Numbered from the stretch's first letter, positions 24,429-37,040 are shown. The stretch is 64,000 nt of DNA from Temnopleurus reevesii (GCA_036244855.1 BQKZ01000087.1:1-64000), one strand, 5' to 3'. Notes: generated by a model not told the origin, from the letters alone. A program made the numbers and translations.

Positions 24429-24443
24429 GTAAGTTTTACACTG

Positions 24444-24607
24444 AACACGATATAAACTATTTCCGTAAAATGGGAAAATATATATGTACGCCGTGTATTG
24501 CACTGTATGGACACAACAATCAGAAGCTGGTACGGATTTTAATAGCATTGCAAAGGAACGTTGAACTGACGTTCGACTTAATTTTACGGAAATGATTATA
24601 TCGTGTT
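24444..24607. mobile_element. Foldback MITE, family C copy 2
   Basis: AACACGATATAAACTATTTC at the left is mirrored by TGATTATATCGTGTT at the right. The inner parts GTGTATTGCACTGTATGGAC and ACAACAATCAGAAG match the copy at 6011-6184. It begins 15 bases after the exon 2 donor. A related end fragment is at 25797-25845. Confidence 0.85.
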
Positions 24608-25687
24608 AATGTTTACCGTATCATACATTTATAATTTGTAAAAGAGCGGACAAGGCGCCATGGATGTCGGATAGAGTCGGCTACGATTGTCTGAGGAGCG
24701 AAGGGTGTGGGTGTTTAGAACTTGTGCGATGTACTAGGCCTATAACTTGAATATTATAATGATAAATAGTCTTTAGATCATGACCTCTAAAAATGGGAAA
24801 AATATTTGTACCGAAAGGATATTTACATTTGTCTGTAAAGTCACAAATTTTATTGTCAAAGGCCTGTGCGCAAATTCATGTCTCCAATCAAACGCTGCCG
24901 AATTGTATAACTCTCATGCTAGATTTGAAGAAACATTTTAAGAAGTTCTCCTCTCACATATCCTATTCGTTTATTCTTTTAGGCCTCGTTTTTACTCACT
25001 TGTTACACATTCAGTAAACGTTATGTCTCAGAGAGTTATTTATTTTGTTGAAAATTAGCTTACTAATTTCCGTAGCCCTAAAATGCATCAAGCTTTATAC
25101 AAATATAAATCCCATCCTTAGATTTGGGCAATTTTACTCTTTCCTTTATAGCAAGTTTTTGTATTTTATCCATTCGAATCGCCACTGATGAAAAATGCCA
25201 GAGACGAATAGCAAGAGCTGTAAATGAAGTGCCGATAGCAAACTAAAAGACTTGTCTGCATGGTCTTTCCGAGGTGATCATGTAACCAGAGTTAAGTCAA
25301 CAGAATCCGAGCTGTACTGGCTTAGGGGTATGCGAAGTTAATGGCTTGTTACTGCAAATTATTGCACTGATGGGACTAGGGCGAATTAAGAAATAACAAG
25401 TTATGAAGATTTGCGATGCTCATGTTTCTCAAGTTTCATGAAATATGAAGTTATTATAAGATTACATTCTCCTTAGCATCCCAACACTTTATATCAAGTT
25501 CCTCTTTATTCACTTTATGCTCAAACACGTAATGCAGCAGTGAGTTTTCCCTAGGTGGATTAGCTGACAACCGTAACGTTAAAAATAATATGTCCAGAGC
25601 GCAATAAATATATGCCCATACTCTAATACGCTTGATAGGTCCCATACTTTGCCAAACCATATCAAATAGTTACCATATAATATATTC

Positions 25688-25760
25688 TGAAGAAGATGAA
25701 CACCATGGATGTGATTCGAACCACCAACCCTTTAGTTGAAAGACGAGTGTTTAAACTTCA
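25688..25760 (-). mobile_element. SINE fragment
   Basis: The minus strand has AAGGGTTGGTGGTTCGAATC, a B-box with anticodon-arm remnant. Confidence 0.45.
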
Positions 25761-26429
25761 CCACGACGCTTTTACGCGTTCAAATGTAAGGATAGTTGAA
25801 TTGGCATTCGACTTGATTTTACAGAAACAGGTTATATATTGTTGTGTTTCAATATCATTATTGTATTATCAATATAGGGACAATATGCGACTACTAATTG
25901 ATAGGATTAGTTCGATGCGATTATCTCTGAAGGTTTCATACCACCGTCTCTTTTTGTAAGACGGTTCGCAAAATCGGCAACGACTAGCACCAAGCCCCTA
26001 CCCCCCCCCCCCAAAAAAAAAATGACTCGTTCCACTCTACCCAGACTTCCATTTCCTTTCTTTCCGCTGTTTACCTATATGTATTGATTTACCTAACCGT
26101 CTCTTTATTCGAACTTTAACTTTCAACTCATTATCAATTTTTGGCCAGCATGCCTTTAGTACCCGCTGCCCAAATCTAATATACAGTGAAGCTAACTTCC
26201 GGTAATGTGTATCTGTTTTCTATTTTCTTTGTAATGTTTTTTTTTTTCATCCTTCAAAAAGGTACGTGGTCGCTGGCAGTCATGATATCTTCTACATCCA
26301 TTTTTAACCACTCTTGTCTGTTGCTAATAAAATCTGTTCAAATCTTCTTCTCCATTGTTCGTCTTACTCTGTCTCTTTGTTTTCTCTTTTCGCCGCTCGT
26401 ATTGATCAAAACTCTTTATCCTAACTGCC

Positions 26430-26658
26430 GGGTCACATCTTTGTCATGTTTGTGTTTCAATCTTCATCGGCCAAGCTTTTATTTAATTAAAGCCGCTTCC
26501 TGGACGAAAAAAAGACGCAGGTCATACGGTGGACGGACGTTCGATGTGCGCTCCTTCAAGCTGAACGCCAGTCCACCGTCAGATCAGCGTATACTGTGCG
26601 ATTTTATAAGCATTTTCAACAACGATGGGCCGACGCAGGCTAAACACGCAAAGTGTGG
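26430..26658. mobile_element. Palindromic MITE, family A copy 6 (internally shortened)
   Basis: CATACGGTGGACGGACGTTC, CTGAACGCCAGTCCACCGTC and GGGCCGACGCAGGCTAAACA are family A. The left outer arm is degraded. Confidence 0.7.
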
Positions 26659-26659
26659 C

Positions 26660-26980
26660 ATAGGTGGAGGCGCCGAGGTGTAGTGGTCATGACTGTCGTC
26701 TTTCAACCAGAGGGTCGTAGGTTCGAGTCCCACCCATGGCGTTAATTTCCATCAGCAAGAAATGCATCCACATAATGCTGCACTCAACCCAGGTGAGGTG
26801 AATGGGTACCTGGTACGAATATTTATTCCTTGAAACGCCAAGTGCGCTAATGAAGTGGCTGCCGGGCTAAAGCCAGGGTAATAATGCTGCAATTGTAGAG
26901 CGCTTAGAGAATTCTGCATAAAGAGTTGATAAGCGGTATATAAAAGACGTTCATTATTATTATTATTATCATTATTGTAA
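26660..26980 (+). mobile_element. Complete tRNA-derived SINE
   Basis: GCCGAGGTGTAGTGGTCATG (A-box) and GGTTCGAGTCCCACCCATGG (B-box) head the element. A body follows with GCGTTAATTTCCATCAGCAA, CAACCCAGGTGAGGTGAATG and GGGCTAAAGCCAGGGTAATA, ending in GCGGTATATAAAAGACG and (ATT)n. It is intact enough to serve as the family reference for this window. Confidence 0.9.
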
Positions 26981-26995
26981 GTCGGCCTTTAAACC

Positions 26996-27060
26996 GAACA
27001 AAGCTTTGTTCTAACAATGGATTGGTAGGTTCATGGTTCAAATCACCAACATTCCTCATT
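26996..27060 (+). mobile_element. Possible SINE head fragment
   Basis: GGTTCATGGTTCAAATCACC resembles a decayed B-box region. It is short and uncertain. Confidence 0.3.
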
Positions 27061-27889
27061 GTCTTGTCTTCTCCCCATATGTGCGTGCCACCTCCAATAT
27101 TTTTACGTGTTTTTAGCTTGTCTTTTCGTACCCTATACCCTTTCTAATAGATTTTTTTTTTTAATTTTACAACTTTTTCTGGCTCTCTTTTTAACATAAG
27201 TGTTGGCCTACCTTTACCCACCAAGCGGAAATTACACTTCGTCTTGCTTTAAAAAAGATCCATGCTACGGTATAAGGTTCTATGCCGTAGCTGAGTTGAT
27301 GATCAAATGTCATAGAAGTGAACAATCCATTATTTAAAGGCGCCTGTTCAAGATAAAGAAAACCCACAAATAGTGGAATATCTTCGTCGAAACGATGGAA
27401 AGAGCAACGCGAGGAAAATTGCAAGATAACGAAGACAAATGTTTTCATTTAATATTGTTGTCTCGGGCCCTTTCTATGCCCTAACTTACGTGCAACGTTG
27501 CTTGTTGTTCTAACCTTCACGAAAGAAAGGAAGACATCAGAAATTTGATGCTTTAGTTCAGGGCTATTTTTTAGATACTTAGATGTAACTTTTAACATCA
27601 CTCTCTGTAAACGTATCTGCCTCGTTTTGTGTCACGTTTTGAGTTTATGAGAAATGATTTTTACAAGTTGAGCAACCTTTTAACTTGACTTCTTGACAGA
27701 GTTATTGAGTTAGTTATTGTTAAACCAGTGCGTCGTCTAGATTCATGATTAAGACAATATACAATTTGAGGCCAAGATTCTGCTGAGTAATTTGATTTTT
27801 CATTTTGCTTAACACGACACAATTCTACATGATCCCAAGTATTTTCCCAGTTATTGATACCGCTCTCGTCTCTTCATTACCCCCATCTT

Positions 27890-27918
27890 TAACTCTTCTT
27901 TCTCCTCTCCTTTTCTCT

Positions 27919-27978
<60 letters not shown>

Positions 27979-28038
27979 CTCCCCTCTCTCTCTTTCTTTC
28001 TTTCTCTCTCTCTCTCTCTTCCTCGCCCACCCTCTCTC

Positions 28039-28078
<40 letters not shown>
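27890..28078. repeat. (CT)n/(TA)n microsatellite block
   Basis: CT-rich from about 27890, with a (TA)n run near 27958-27979 and a pure (CT)n run at about 28047-28076. Open frames here are Ser/Leu or Arg/Glu repeats with no coding meaning. Confidence 0.9.
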
Positions 28079-28574
28079 GATGGCGTGCAAATATAAATGG
28101 GGAAACATTATTATCTAATACACGAAATATTATGGAAGATCAAAGTTGAAGTTGACAATCCTACGGTTGAAATTCGAATGTCTCGTGACGCTTGAATAAA
28201 GAAAAACACAGATATTGAGGTGCCAAATGAAAAATTATATTGCATTACAAGGAATATTCTTTCTGTCTTGAATTTTTAAAAACATATTCTATTACATATA
28301 GCTATACAATTCTTTTTCTGTTTAGATGTTTCTGTTTTTTCGGTCTTAGTTCATTGGTTAAAAAACTGGAGCGTACGTTTATTTATCGGTCAATGCTCCT
28401 TGATAAAAACGAATATAGCTCTGTGAATCAAGAGGGTCAACAAAGAAAGATTTGATTAATTTTTGACCAGTGCCAACGTCGTGCCAACATCTTGCCCTTC
28501 TTCTTACTCGTATTTTGTGAGTACGTCTGGGTGCAATTGAAAGCGACCTGTTGTATTTAATTTACGTTTACGTA

Positions 28575-28831
28575 AAGGCTGACTCACACATTTGCTCATT
28601 TAGCCTTTATCGGCCCAGCGTTTTTGGAAATTAAAAACCTTCCGTGGACGAACAGCATACGCGGATAAGACGATGCACTAACTGTCGACTTGCGCTCAAC
28701 GAGCGTCCGAGGAGCGTCAGTCCACCATATAACATGCGTCTTTGTGCGCCAAGGGAGTGTTTTTTTTAATTTCCAAATACACTGAGCCGACGCGACGCAT
28801 GCTAAAACGCTAAGGTGTGAATCTGCCATTA
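28575..28831. mobile_element. Palindromic MITE, family A copy 7
   Basis: AAGGCTGACTCACACATTTG and CGGCCCAGCGTTTTTGGAAA at the left, GCTAAAACGCTAAGGTGTGA at the right. Confidence 0.85.
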
Positions 28832-28984
28832 GGCAGAGTATACCAAAAAAGTGTGTGAGAGCATATAAGCCAACTTCGCCGGAATCTTTTGATTAGCGAC
28901 GAGGTAATGTAATTCGTCATTCCCAGATGAGTCGGCAAAATATAAGAATTGTCATTTGAGCTTGAAAACGGAAATTTATCAAAC

Positions 28985-29200
28985 TGAATTGAATAGAATT
29001 TATTTCCGCTTTAAAACATTTACAATCTTAGAATACGGCGGATCCTTATTCTCCAATCAAGGGGAGCTGTTTTTTATGACAAGGACTCCTTTATTTTACA
29101 CAATCATTTTCTTATACATCTGACACTGTCGCTCTGTACCTCATCCCAAACAATTCCAAATTTTCTATTAAGATTGTTTTATATAAGTGAACGGCGTGCC
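28985..29200 (-). mobile_element. LINE 3'-end-like fragment
   Basis: On the plus strand it starts TTGAATTGAATAGAATTTAT and runs into CGCTTTAAAACATTTACAAT, like the tail at 8300 in the same orientation. No coding remnant is seen. Confidence 0.4.
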
Positions 29201-30126
29201 TTACTGCCATTTGACATTATATTTCAATGGCGTGTGTTTTTCGGCAAAACAGTGATTGCCATATTTTTGTATTATTTTCCATGTGCGATTCCTAAAATTG
29301 AAACCCCGGGGCTCCACCAATTTTCGATATTGTTTGCTCCCTTTTGATTCCCCTCTCAAGGCAACCCTTGAAAAATGGGGTCTTCTGAAATTTTGCCGCA
29401 CCTCAGTGTTGATCTGCGCTTCTTCTATCCAACGAGTTGACAAGCAAAAGATTAAAAGAAAAACGACTATCGGCTCAAATTTTGCTCGCCTCTGGAAAAA
29501 TGTTACAAGCAGAAAGGGGGGTTACTAGAGCCCCAAAGACCCCAGGACATGCGCATAGTAAAATTTATTTTCCTCCCTGGCACACTGCAATTTCACCGTG
29601 TCGTTCTCATGCTGATGTCTGAGTTTTAATGAATCACTACTCACGGTCCTTTTATCACACATCGCTTCCCACGTGACTTGAGAAGTATCAGGTGGTCTAT
29701 TGTGCGCGCAGCTCTCACCAAAGATGTCTATACTTATTTCCGTTCAGAGAGTATGTTTTTTTTTGTAATCAAAATATTAAAGTGGGTGCAAAATGCGGTT
29801 GTTCTTTTAGAATACAAACAATTCAATTACTAGTAATACAAATGTGTTTAACATGTCATACACGGGCTAGGCTACAAGTTTTGCCCCTACAGGTCCTATA
29901 CCGTACTATATTTTTTGTTACGAAAACAAATTAAACTCAGAAATTATGTCATAGTATGCTGCACCCATTAACAGTAACTCTTTTTCCAAGATGATTTCGG
30001 CTGATATTTTGTTGAATTCCCCAGTCAAATGTTTCTGACTTATCTTTATACTGCCATGTTCCATGCCATTTTGACTCTCGAGTGGGTGAAGTGACATCTA
30101 AACCTCATGAAAAAAAAATGTGTGCT

Positions 30127-30750
30127 TAAAGGGAAACCAACCCCTGATATTATCCTGCTCTCAGGATATGAAAGAAAATCAGATGAACAAACTGTGAAAA
30201 TTTGAGCAAAATCGGACAACCCATATGACACATTCAAAAGTTATGAAATTTTAAAGTCACCGAGATTTGACGATCACTGCCGCTTATGGGGATCCGTGCG
30301 ATCGGCAAACTCGACGGAATCTGTTACGTCACGTCGGACAACTTCTCATTCACTCTGTACACATAACTTCAAATTTTCTCCTTTTTCTCGGAAAAGTCAA
30401 CAAAATGCCTTTTTTTTGGGTAGGGGTATATCATTTCTGTATTGATTCAGCATGTATTTTGAAAATATTCATGCTGCAACCTCACTCTCAATTTGACATT
30501 GATCAATTTTTAAATATTCTATATACAAAGTGAATGAGGAGTTGTCCGACATGACGTCACGGATTCCGTCGGTTTTGCCAATCGCACGGATCCCCATGAG
30601 CGGCAGTGATTGTCAAATCTCTGTGACTTTGAAAATTCATCACTTTTGAACGGGTTGTCCGATTTTGCTCAAATTTTCACACTTTGTTCATCTGACTTTT
30701 CTTTATTCAATGAGAGCATGGTAATTCCAGGGGTTGGTTCCCCTTTGAGA
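30127..30750. mobile_element. Large foldback element, family D copy 2 (complete)
   Basis: Terminal repeats AAAGGGAAACCAACCCCTG and CAGGGGTTGGTTCCCCTTT differ by one base. The arms extend inward over about 250 bp: AACTGTGAAAATTTGAGCAA against TTGCTCAAATTTTCACACTT, GGGGATCCGTGCGATCGGCA against TGCCAATCGCACGGATCCCC. The unpaired centre is A/T-rich and non-coding. Confidence 0.92.
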
Positions 30751-30881
30751 CTTCGTTGAATACGTCCACTGATATCAATGGCTTTTCGAAATTTATGGAC
30801 GTTGGCTTGTAGACGGTATAAAACGGCTTGTCGCGAAAGGGTGGATTTGGGGAGGGTACAAGGACGGAGCGTTAACGCACA

Positions 30882-30930
30882 TGTTCGAGACAAGCCCCCC
30901 CCCCCCCCCCCCCCCCCGTTTGTCTCGAAA
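30882..30930. repeat. Run of 23 C flanked by inverted TTCGAGACAA/TTGTCTCGAA
   Basis: A poly-C run at 30895-30917 sits exactly in the loop of a short inverted repeat. Confidence 0.85.
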
Positions 30931-30991
30931 GGGTGCGTTGAGCGAATGTACGTGTATTATTGAGTTTCAGACGTTTTTTGACGTTTAGGTA

Positions 30992-30993
30992 TA

Positions 30994-31030
<37 letters not shown>

Positions 31031-31160
31031 CGTTATTATTATTATTATTATTATTATCCTTATTATCATTATTATTATCATTATTATACTTATTATCATT
31101 ATCATTATTGTTATTACTATTATTATTATTATTATTATTATCATCATCATTATTATTGTC
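30992..31160. repeat. (ATT)n microsatellite
   Basis: An interrupted ATT/ATC array of about 170 bases. Poly-Ile and poly-Met frames across it are spurious. Confidence 0.95.
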
Positions 31161-31257
31161 ATATCCTCTTTAATTTGTTATTTCAAATCAGAACAAAATG
31201 CTGTCTGTATATGTCGATGACGTTCAAATGAATACATTCCAAATTCCAAAATATGGG

Positions 31258-31500
31258 CGATCTAGCCACTCAATCACTAAATGTTTCCATCATCAGATTT
31301 TATTAATTATATCTGATGATTAATTTGGGAAAATGCCTATGTATTTTTACTTGAGATAGATTGATTTTGGAAACATTATACGTGTAGTAGAATAGGCGTG
31401 CCCTTCGGTTATTCAAAGAGCTGTATTATTGTTACTATAGAAACTCTTTGTTTATTCTAATGAATAAAAAAAAAATCTGATGATGGGAACATTAGTGAAT
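31258..31500. repeat. Foldback element of about 240 bp
   Basis: CTAAATGTTTCCATCATCAG followed by ATTTT is mirrored by AAAATCTGATGATGGGAACA and TTAGTG. Inside, CAAAGAG and CTCTTTG form a smaller hairpin. It is non-coding. Confidence 0.7.
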
Positions 31501-33117
31501 ATTAGCGATTTGAGACAAGCCGTAGAAAACGTGTGCTCACCTGATGCGCGGAACAAATAATGCACCACATCAGTTAAACACACGTGTCATTCACAAGCTC
31601 CCGTCAGCAATCTAAAAAACCCAACCCGATAATAATATTTTGACAGCATTTTGGAATGAACATCATGGTTTTTATGTTGTATCTAGATAAATTTGTTTCT
31701 TACAATGTTCACATCTACTGAAGACGAATTCATGGAATTTTCTCTCCTTCTTCGGTAAAATCCATAAAGAAAAAATAAAATATTGAAAATATAATTTGTG
31801 TTGATCCAGATGGTGATTTGTATCATATAAAATCCCTCATGTGGCCTTACCTCTATCTTTGTGTAATTTGCTACGAAGTCGATATTGTTTCTGGACGAAA
31901 TCGCCATGATTGGCATTTTATGCGAACCACATTTTTACTCCATGGATAAGGTTTTGGTTAAGTTGGCCATTTTTAATTTCGATACATTTCATGTTATGAT
32001 AGAAGAGGAATAACTTAAAGAATCCAAACCACTTTAAAAAAAAGTTGCTTTTGTCACATCACACTCTCTCATAAAAATGGCACCGTCATGTAGATTTATT
32101 GTTTATGTGCTTGTGCATATCACATCATCTCGCTTCAATGATAAATTTCTCTGATCTCTCGCATCGTCAACATCATTTATAAATATCATACTTTTATAAC
32201 GCCAACAATATAGAAGAAAATATTCTCTCTGGAAACCTTTAAATAAAACTAAAATGGTAATATCATAATGAAATGATCTTACTGATGCAACGGAACTTAG
32301 GTGAAAACTTTTAGAAATCCATTTTTAGAGTAGGGTTCTTTCTCGATATCCATGTGATTTTTTTTTCCTCTACCGAAGATGTGAAGTTGTTGGGATTCGG
32401 TGCTTGTGAAAGTAAGGGCAGAGATAATTGGTCGCAATATACCCAATGGTAATTATAATCATGATGGTTTATTTTAGGATATTCTTCATTACATCCATTA
32501 AAAAAAGAAGCTGAACCAGTGAAAGTTGTAAATCCCTTCAAGTGATTATAAGTACTTCGAATATCCATTAATGTGACGTCATCCGTCAATATTTTGATAA
32601 ACTATTCGCTGCTTCAATTTATGGCTTTTTAAGTACTTAGAAATGATGATCGAATATACACCGATCATGTATGACACTTAGAGGTCTTGGTGAAACTACC
32701 ACGTCTGGTGGTCGTGCATAATTGTTCAATATTTTGCTCTCTATAGGATTTTCTATTTATGAAATTTTTTGTTCAAAGCTTGGAAATGCATTAATAATGC
32801 GGCTTCTTGATTATAAATTATGCCTTGCATGCCCAGAGTATGAAAGTTATCAGGGTATGTCGTTATATATCTTGCTTGATAAAAGACGTGCCGTGCCGAC
32901 TGCAGGTTTAATAGCTACAAGTTTTGCAGTGTCTTTAGAGAGTGAGTGGGAGATAGACAAAAGTAAGTATTAATCCGAGAGATAGTTTACTTCTCAATCT
33001 CTGGAAGTAACGGGTCTTTGAAAGCGAACACCGGGCTTCTTTATTCCTGCGGGTCATATGGAGGCTCTCTAATGAAAATAGATACGGCCTTAAAACATGA
33101 CAGTAATCTTGAGCAGA

Positions 33118-33560
33118 TTGATATGGAGAGAGCGAAAGAGGGAGAGAGATGGAGAGAGAGATGGAGAGAGATAGAGATAGAAAGAGAGAGAGAGATGGAG
33201 AGAGAAGGAGAGAGCGAGGGGGGGGGGAGAGGGAGAAAAAGCTATGAAATGGTAAAATGATTTATAGAAAGGTAGAGATGTGTTAAGAGGGCAAGTTTGA
33301 TTTGGATGAAACATATATTGTTGTAGAGTTGATAGAAAAGGAATTGAAGAGAGAGAGAGAGAGAGAGAGTGTGTGTGTGTGTGTGTGTGTAAGAGAGATT
33401 TCTAGAGAGGGCAGGGGAAAGGGGAAGGAGAGAAAAAGACAAATTGAAAGAGGGGAAATAAAGTTGGAAAGAAACCGAGAGAGAGAGAGAAAAAAAAATA
33501 AACATTGAAAGAGAAGACATAAAGTTGGAAAGAGAGAGAGAAAGAGAGAGAGAGAAGGGG
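33118..33560. repeat. GA-rich microsatellite blocks
   Basis: Impure (GA)n lies at 33118-33240 and 33346-33560, with (GT)n at about 33368-33390. Frames in both directions are low complexity. Confidence 0.9.
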
Positions 33561-34549
33561 GGGGCAGAAAGAGTTGGATAGCGATGTAAAGAAGGAGATA
33601 AAAAGACAGATAGAAATGTGCGTACATTTTCTTACAGTGTATTCATCAACTTGATAATATGATAGAAGAACGTAACTCTGCCATTGCTAAAATATTGTTG
33701 ACAGTAGATATACCACAAACGAACAAGAAAAGGAAATCTAATTAGGCTAATCTACATAATTCTGAATCAAGTTGCGCTATTTTGTTCATGAAGAGATTTA
33801 CTCGATACACTCAAATCCACTCGTAAATAATTCCATTACTCGAAATAGTACTTCAATACGTGATTATTACAAGTGAGGTTTCTATTTAGTTAGAATTATG
33901 ACACTAGGATAAGAGCAGAACAAACAACGTCTGCAAATCTTTCCGACTTTAAGATTATGTTCATTTTAGCTAGTCACGAGGCGTTTTTGCTCATTTCCGA
34001 GTCGAATGCGATTTAAAAGCGGCGCTTCCGTTCTTTAATACAACACCGCGAAGGGCATCGGGGATGAGCCAAGAGCTATATTTATTAGACATTATCGATT
34101 TTAGGAAAGGAAAATGGATTGAAAGGAGGACTTGGGTGTCGTGAATGTGAGATAGAAGGACATTTGGAATGGTACGAGTTTTAAGAAGGCAATGCAAGCA
34201 AGCTGTTCGGGTATTTGTCGTGCTGGTATTATCTATTTTCTAGGGCAAGGATAGAAGAAGGCGTCTGCGCTAACATGAAGCATATCTATTTGTATTTTAT
34301 TGTCATTATTTTTCCAATAATGAACATTTCAGCAACGAACTACTTGATTAAAATCCCGTAAAAAGGCAAATGGTGTCGTAACACGTGTTTAGTACTGTCA
34401 AACTCTCACAAAATGTCAAATGGCGATATGTTCATTTATTCTTTAGTTGTATGAACGAACGTCGAAATGAAATTGGAAAAAGAAGAGCCCGATGATTGTC
34501 TGGTAATAAGCTTAAAGGCGTTATTTGCTTACTTTTAAAGAGCAATATA

Positions 34550-34727
34550 AATTTGCATTTTAGCCTGCGTCGGCCTAGCGTGTTTTTCTTTTTAAAGTAA
34601 AAACGCTCCCTTGACAGACAGCATATGCATATCTGATGGTGGACTAACGTTTGGCTTGCGCTAAACGAGCATACGTCGAGCGTCAATCCACCGTATGACC
34701 TGCGCAAAGGTGTGATTCGGCCTTAAG
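34550..34727. mobile_element. Palindromic MITE, family A copy 8 (right end lost)
   Basis: TTTTAGCCTGCGTCGGCCTA and CTTGCGCTAAACGAGCATAC are present; the right arm stops after TCAATCCACCGTATGACCTG, then joins GCAAAGGTGTGATTCGGCC. Confidence 0.75.
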
Positions 34728-35234
34728 TTCCAAAAGGAGATTGATGTATAATCACTTTTGTGAGTTACTGTACATGTATCTTTATTAAGCAATATATCTC
34801 GATACCCTAGCTTGATCAAATCATTAGCAGCATTTTCTCTAAACTTATTTCCTTAGATCTGGCCCCGTAACATACATCTTTCCAATCTATCGTACGATTA
34901 AAATTAATTGTAAGTCTAAAGGAAATCATGTTCTAGAATTTGCAATTGATCGCAATCTCTTTTATGTTACAGGCTCGCGATCACATTTCATTGATCTTAA
35001 ACCACTGAAAAGTGAAACTTTAAGTCACCGCAGCATTTTTGATAATTTTGAAAAAAATATATATATATTTGAGCTGTTAAGAATTTCTTACATATACTAT
35101 GATTATTTAACCCGTTGACTGCTCAAACAGGGTAGTTCATGCTAAACGTCTATGGGAATTCCAGAATTTAAACCGATAGACCAGTTTTGGGAGGATGGCG
35201 CTTCAGATATTTAACTACTCTGTGAGCTGCAGTA

Positions 35235-35655
35235 AAAGTATTACCATAATTCAGTTTTTCAATAGTAAATTAGAGCATGTTCATAGTTTGTTTGATTAAA
35301 ATCGATCAAAAAATTGCTTAATAATTGCAAAAATAAAAATTGATGCTGCGGTCGTTCTCCTAACACAACATGCTTCACGTACAAAATGAATGCGAACTCA
35401 CACACCGCAGACAATACCACCGATCGCTCCGCCCATTCCGGGCCGACGCTTCCCTGTGCGAAAGCACTTAGCACACAGTAGGAATAATGGCTGATTACGG
35501 TGTTCGACGTGAAATACACCAGAATACGTGCAATTTTCTCTCCTTATTTCGTACACAGTTATATTTATGTATGTAAAGCAACTTGTGAATACATCAGCTC
35601 GTTTCACATCACTTTCTGCATCCCGACCATTACGAATCTATACCTTTAAAAGTAA
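35235..35655. repeat. Dispersed repeat, also at 11427-11770
   Basis: Ordered blocks match the copy in intron 1 (TTCAGTTTTTCAATAGTAAA, AACATGCTTCACGTACAAAA, ATCAGCTCGTTTCACATCAC, GCATCCCGACCATTACGAAT). The family has no visible termini. Confidence 0.55.
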
Positions 35656-36407
35656 ATGAGTTAATTGAAATAATATCAAGACTGGGGTAGCTTAGTATTA
35701 AGTAAGCACGAAATTAGCTATAAATATCATTTAAAAGCACGTGAAATGATGCACAGTATTGATACAATATTTATTCTAGTCTAAAAACTAATGTAACCGA
35801 AATCCACAATCACGTTCGATTAATCAATTCTTATTTTTGTTATTCTAAGGCCATTTCGACAAATTAAGTGTAAGTTGTTAATGGCATAATTTAAATCAGC
35901 CTGAATAAGCACATAGCGAGTAACACTTTCCGATTGTGCAGAGTCATATCAATCAAATGTTATGATAATCCAACAACGGATGGCACAATTTGAATCAGAT
36001 CGAGTAAACACACGTGGTTTCTAACACTTTCCGATGGTGTAGAATCATATCCACTGAATTCGATGATGATTTAACACCGAATGGATTTGATGGTGTAAAG
36101 CACATCTTTGGTAGATATGAAGTTACAGTGTAATTGTTCAGGGAAAATAGGAACATTATCAAGCATTTAACATTCACTTATGTTTCATTGACGAACGCAG
36201 ATAGAACATTCGTTTCCAAACCATAAACATCTCCTAAATTCTCACCAGTGTTTAAAATAGATCGATGTCTCTTTAGCTTGAATCTCTACACAGCTCAATT
36301 TCGGAAATGGCGGTGTTTTTTTTTAAATCCCCCGGAGATGTGTTGCTCGGATGATAACTGTAGTCGGGTAGATAGATATGTTTCTAGGCCGTCTTGTGGT
36401 GTTCGTA

Positions 36408-36705
36408 ACAGTAATTGAAAGGGAGTCGGTATGTTGTGTAACTCAAGAATGACAAGCTCTTTCCCGCTATTAAGGCCAAGTTTATCTCTCTCTCTCTCTT
36501 TCTTTCTCTCCTCTCTCGGTCTCTTTCTCTCTTTCCCTCTCTGCCTCTCTCCCTTTCCTTTCCCCCTCTCTCTCCTTCAATGCCCCTCTCTTCTCTCTCT
36601 CTCACACTCTCTTCTTCTCTATTTCCTCTAACAATAATTGAAAGGGAGTCGGTATGTTGTGTAACTCAAGAATGACAAGCCCTTTCCCGTTATTAAGGCC
36701 AAGTT

Positions 36706-36742
<37 letters not shown>

Positions 36743-36961
36743 TCTGTGTTTGTGTTTGAGGGTGTGTGTGTGTGTGTGTGTGTGGGTGTGTCTCTCTCTC
36801 TCTCTCTTCCCTGTGTGTCTCTCTCTTTCTCTCTCTCTTCTTCCTCTCTCTCCATCTCTCTCGCTCTCTTTCCTCTCTCTTCCCGCTCTGTTCCCTCTCT
36901 CTTTCTTTCCCTCTATCCCTTCTTTCTCTCCCTCTCTCTCTCACTCCCTTCTCCCTCCTTT

Positions 36962-36998
<37 letters not shown>

Positions 36999-37040
36999 TC
37001 GGCCTCTCTCTATCTCTTCCCCATCTCTCTCACTCTTTCT
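36408..37040. repeat. 222-bp direct duplication with CT-rich tracts
   Basis: GAAAGGGAGTCGGTATGTTG and TGTAACTCAAGAATGACAAG occur at about 36417 and 36639, each followed by ATTAAGGCCAAGTTTATCTC and long CT-rich sequence. A (GT)n run lies at about 36762-36790. Confidence 0.9.

Noticed and set aside
26680..26750. tRNA gene on the plus strand
   Set aside because: The head belongs to a complete SINE with a body and ATT tail.
29256..29622. Overlapping 60-90 codon frames on both strands
   Set aside because: They are short, without domains, and adjacent to a LINE-like tail.
30872..31220. Poly-Ile and poly-Met frames
   Set aside because: They are caused by the ATT/ATC microsatellite.
32722..32973. 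83-codon frame with a GTAAGT near its end, as a missed exon
   Set aside because: It has no similarity to cyclases or any family I know, and its position inside intron 2 is not needed by the phase-consistent junction from exon 2 to exon 3.
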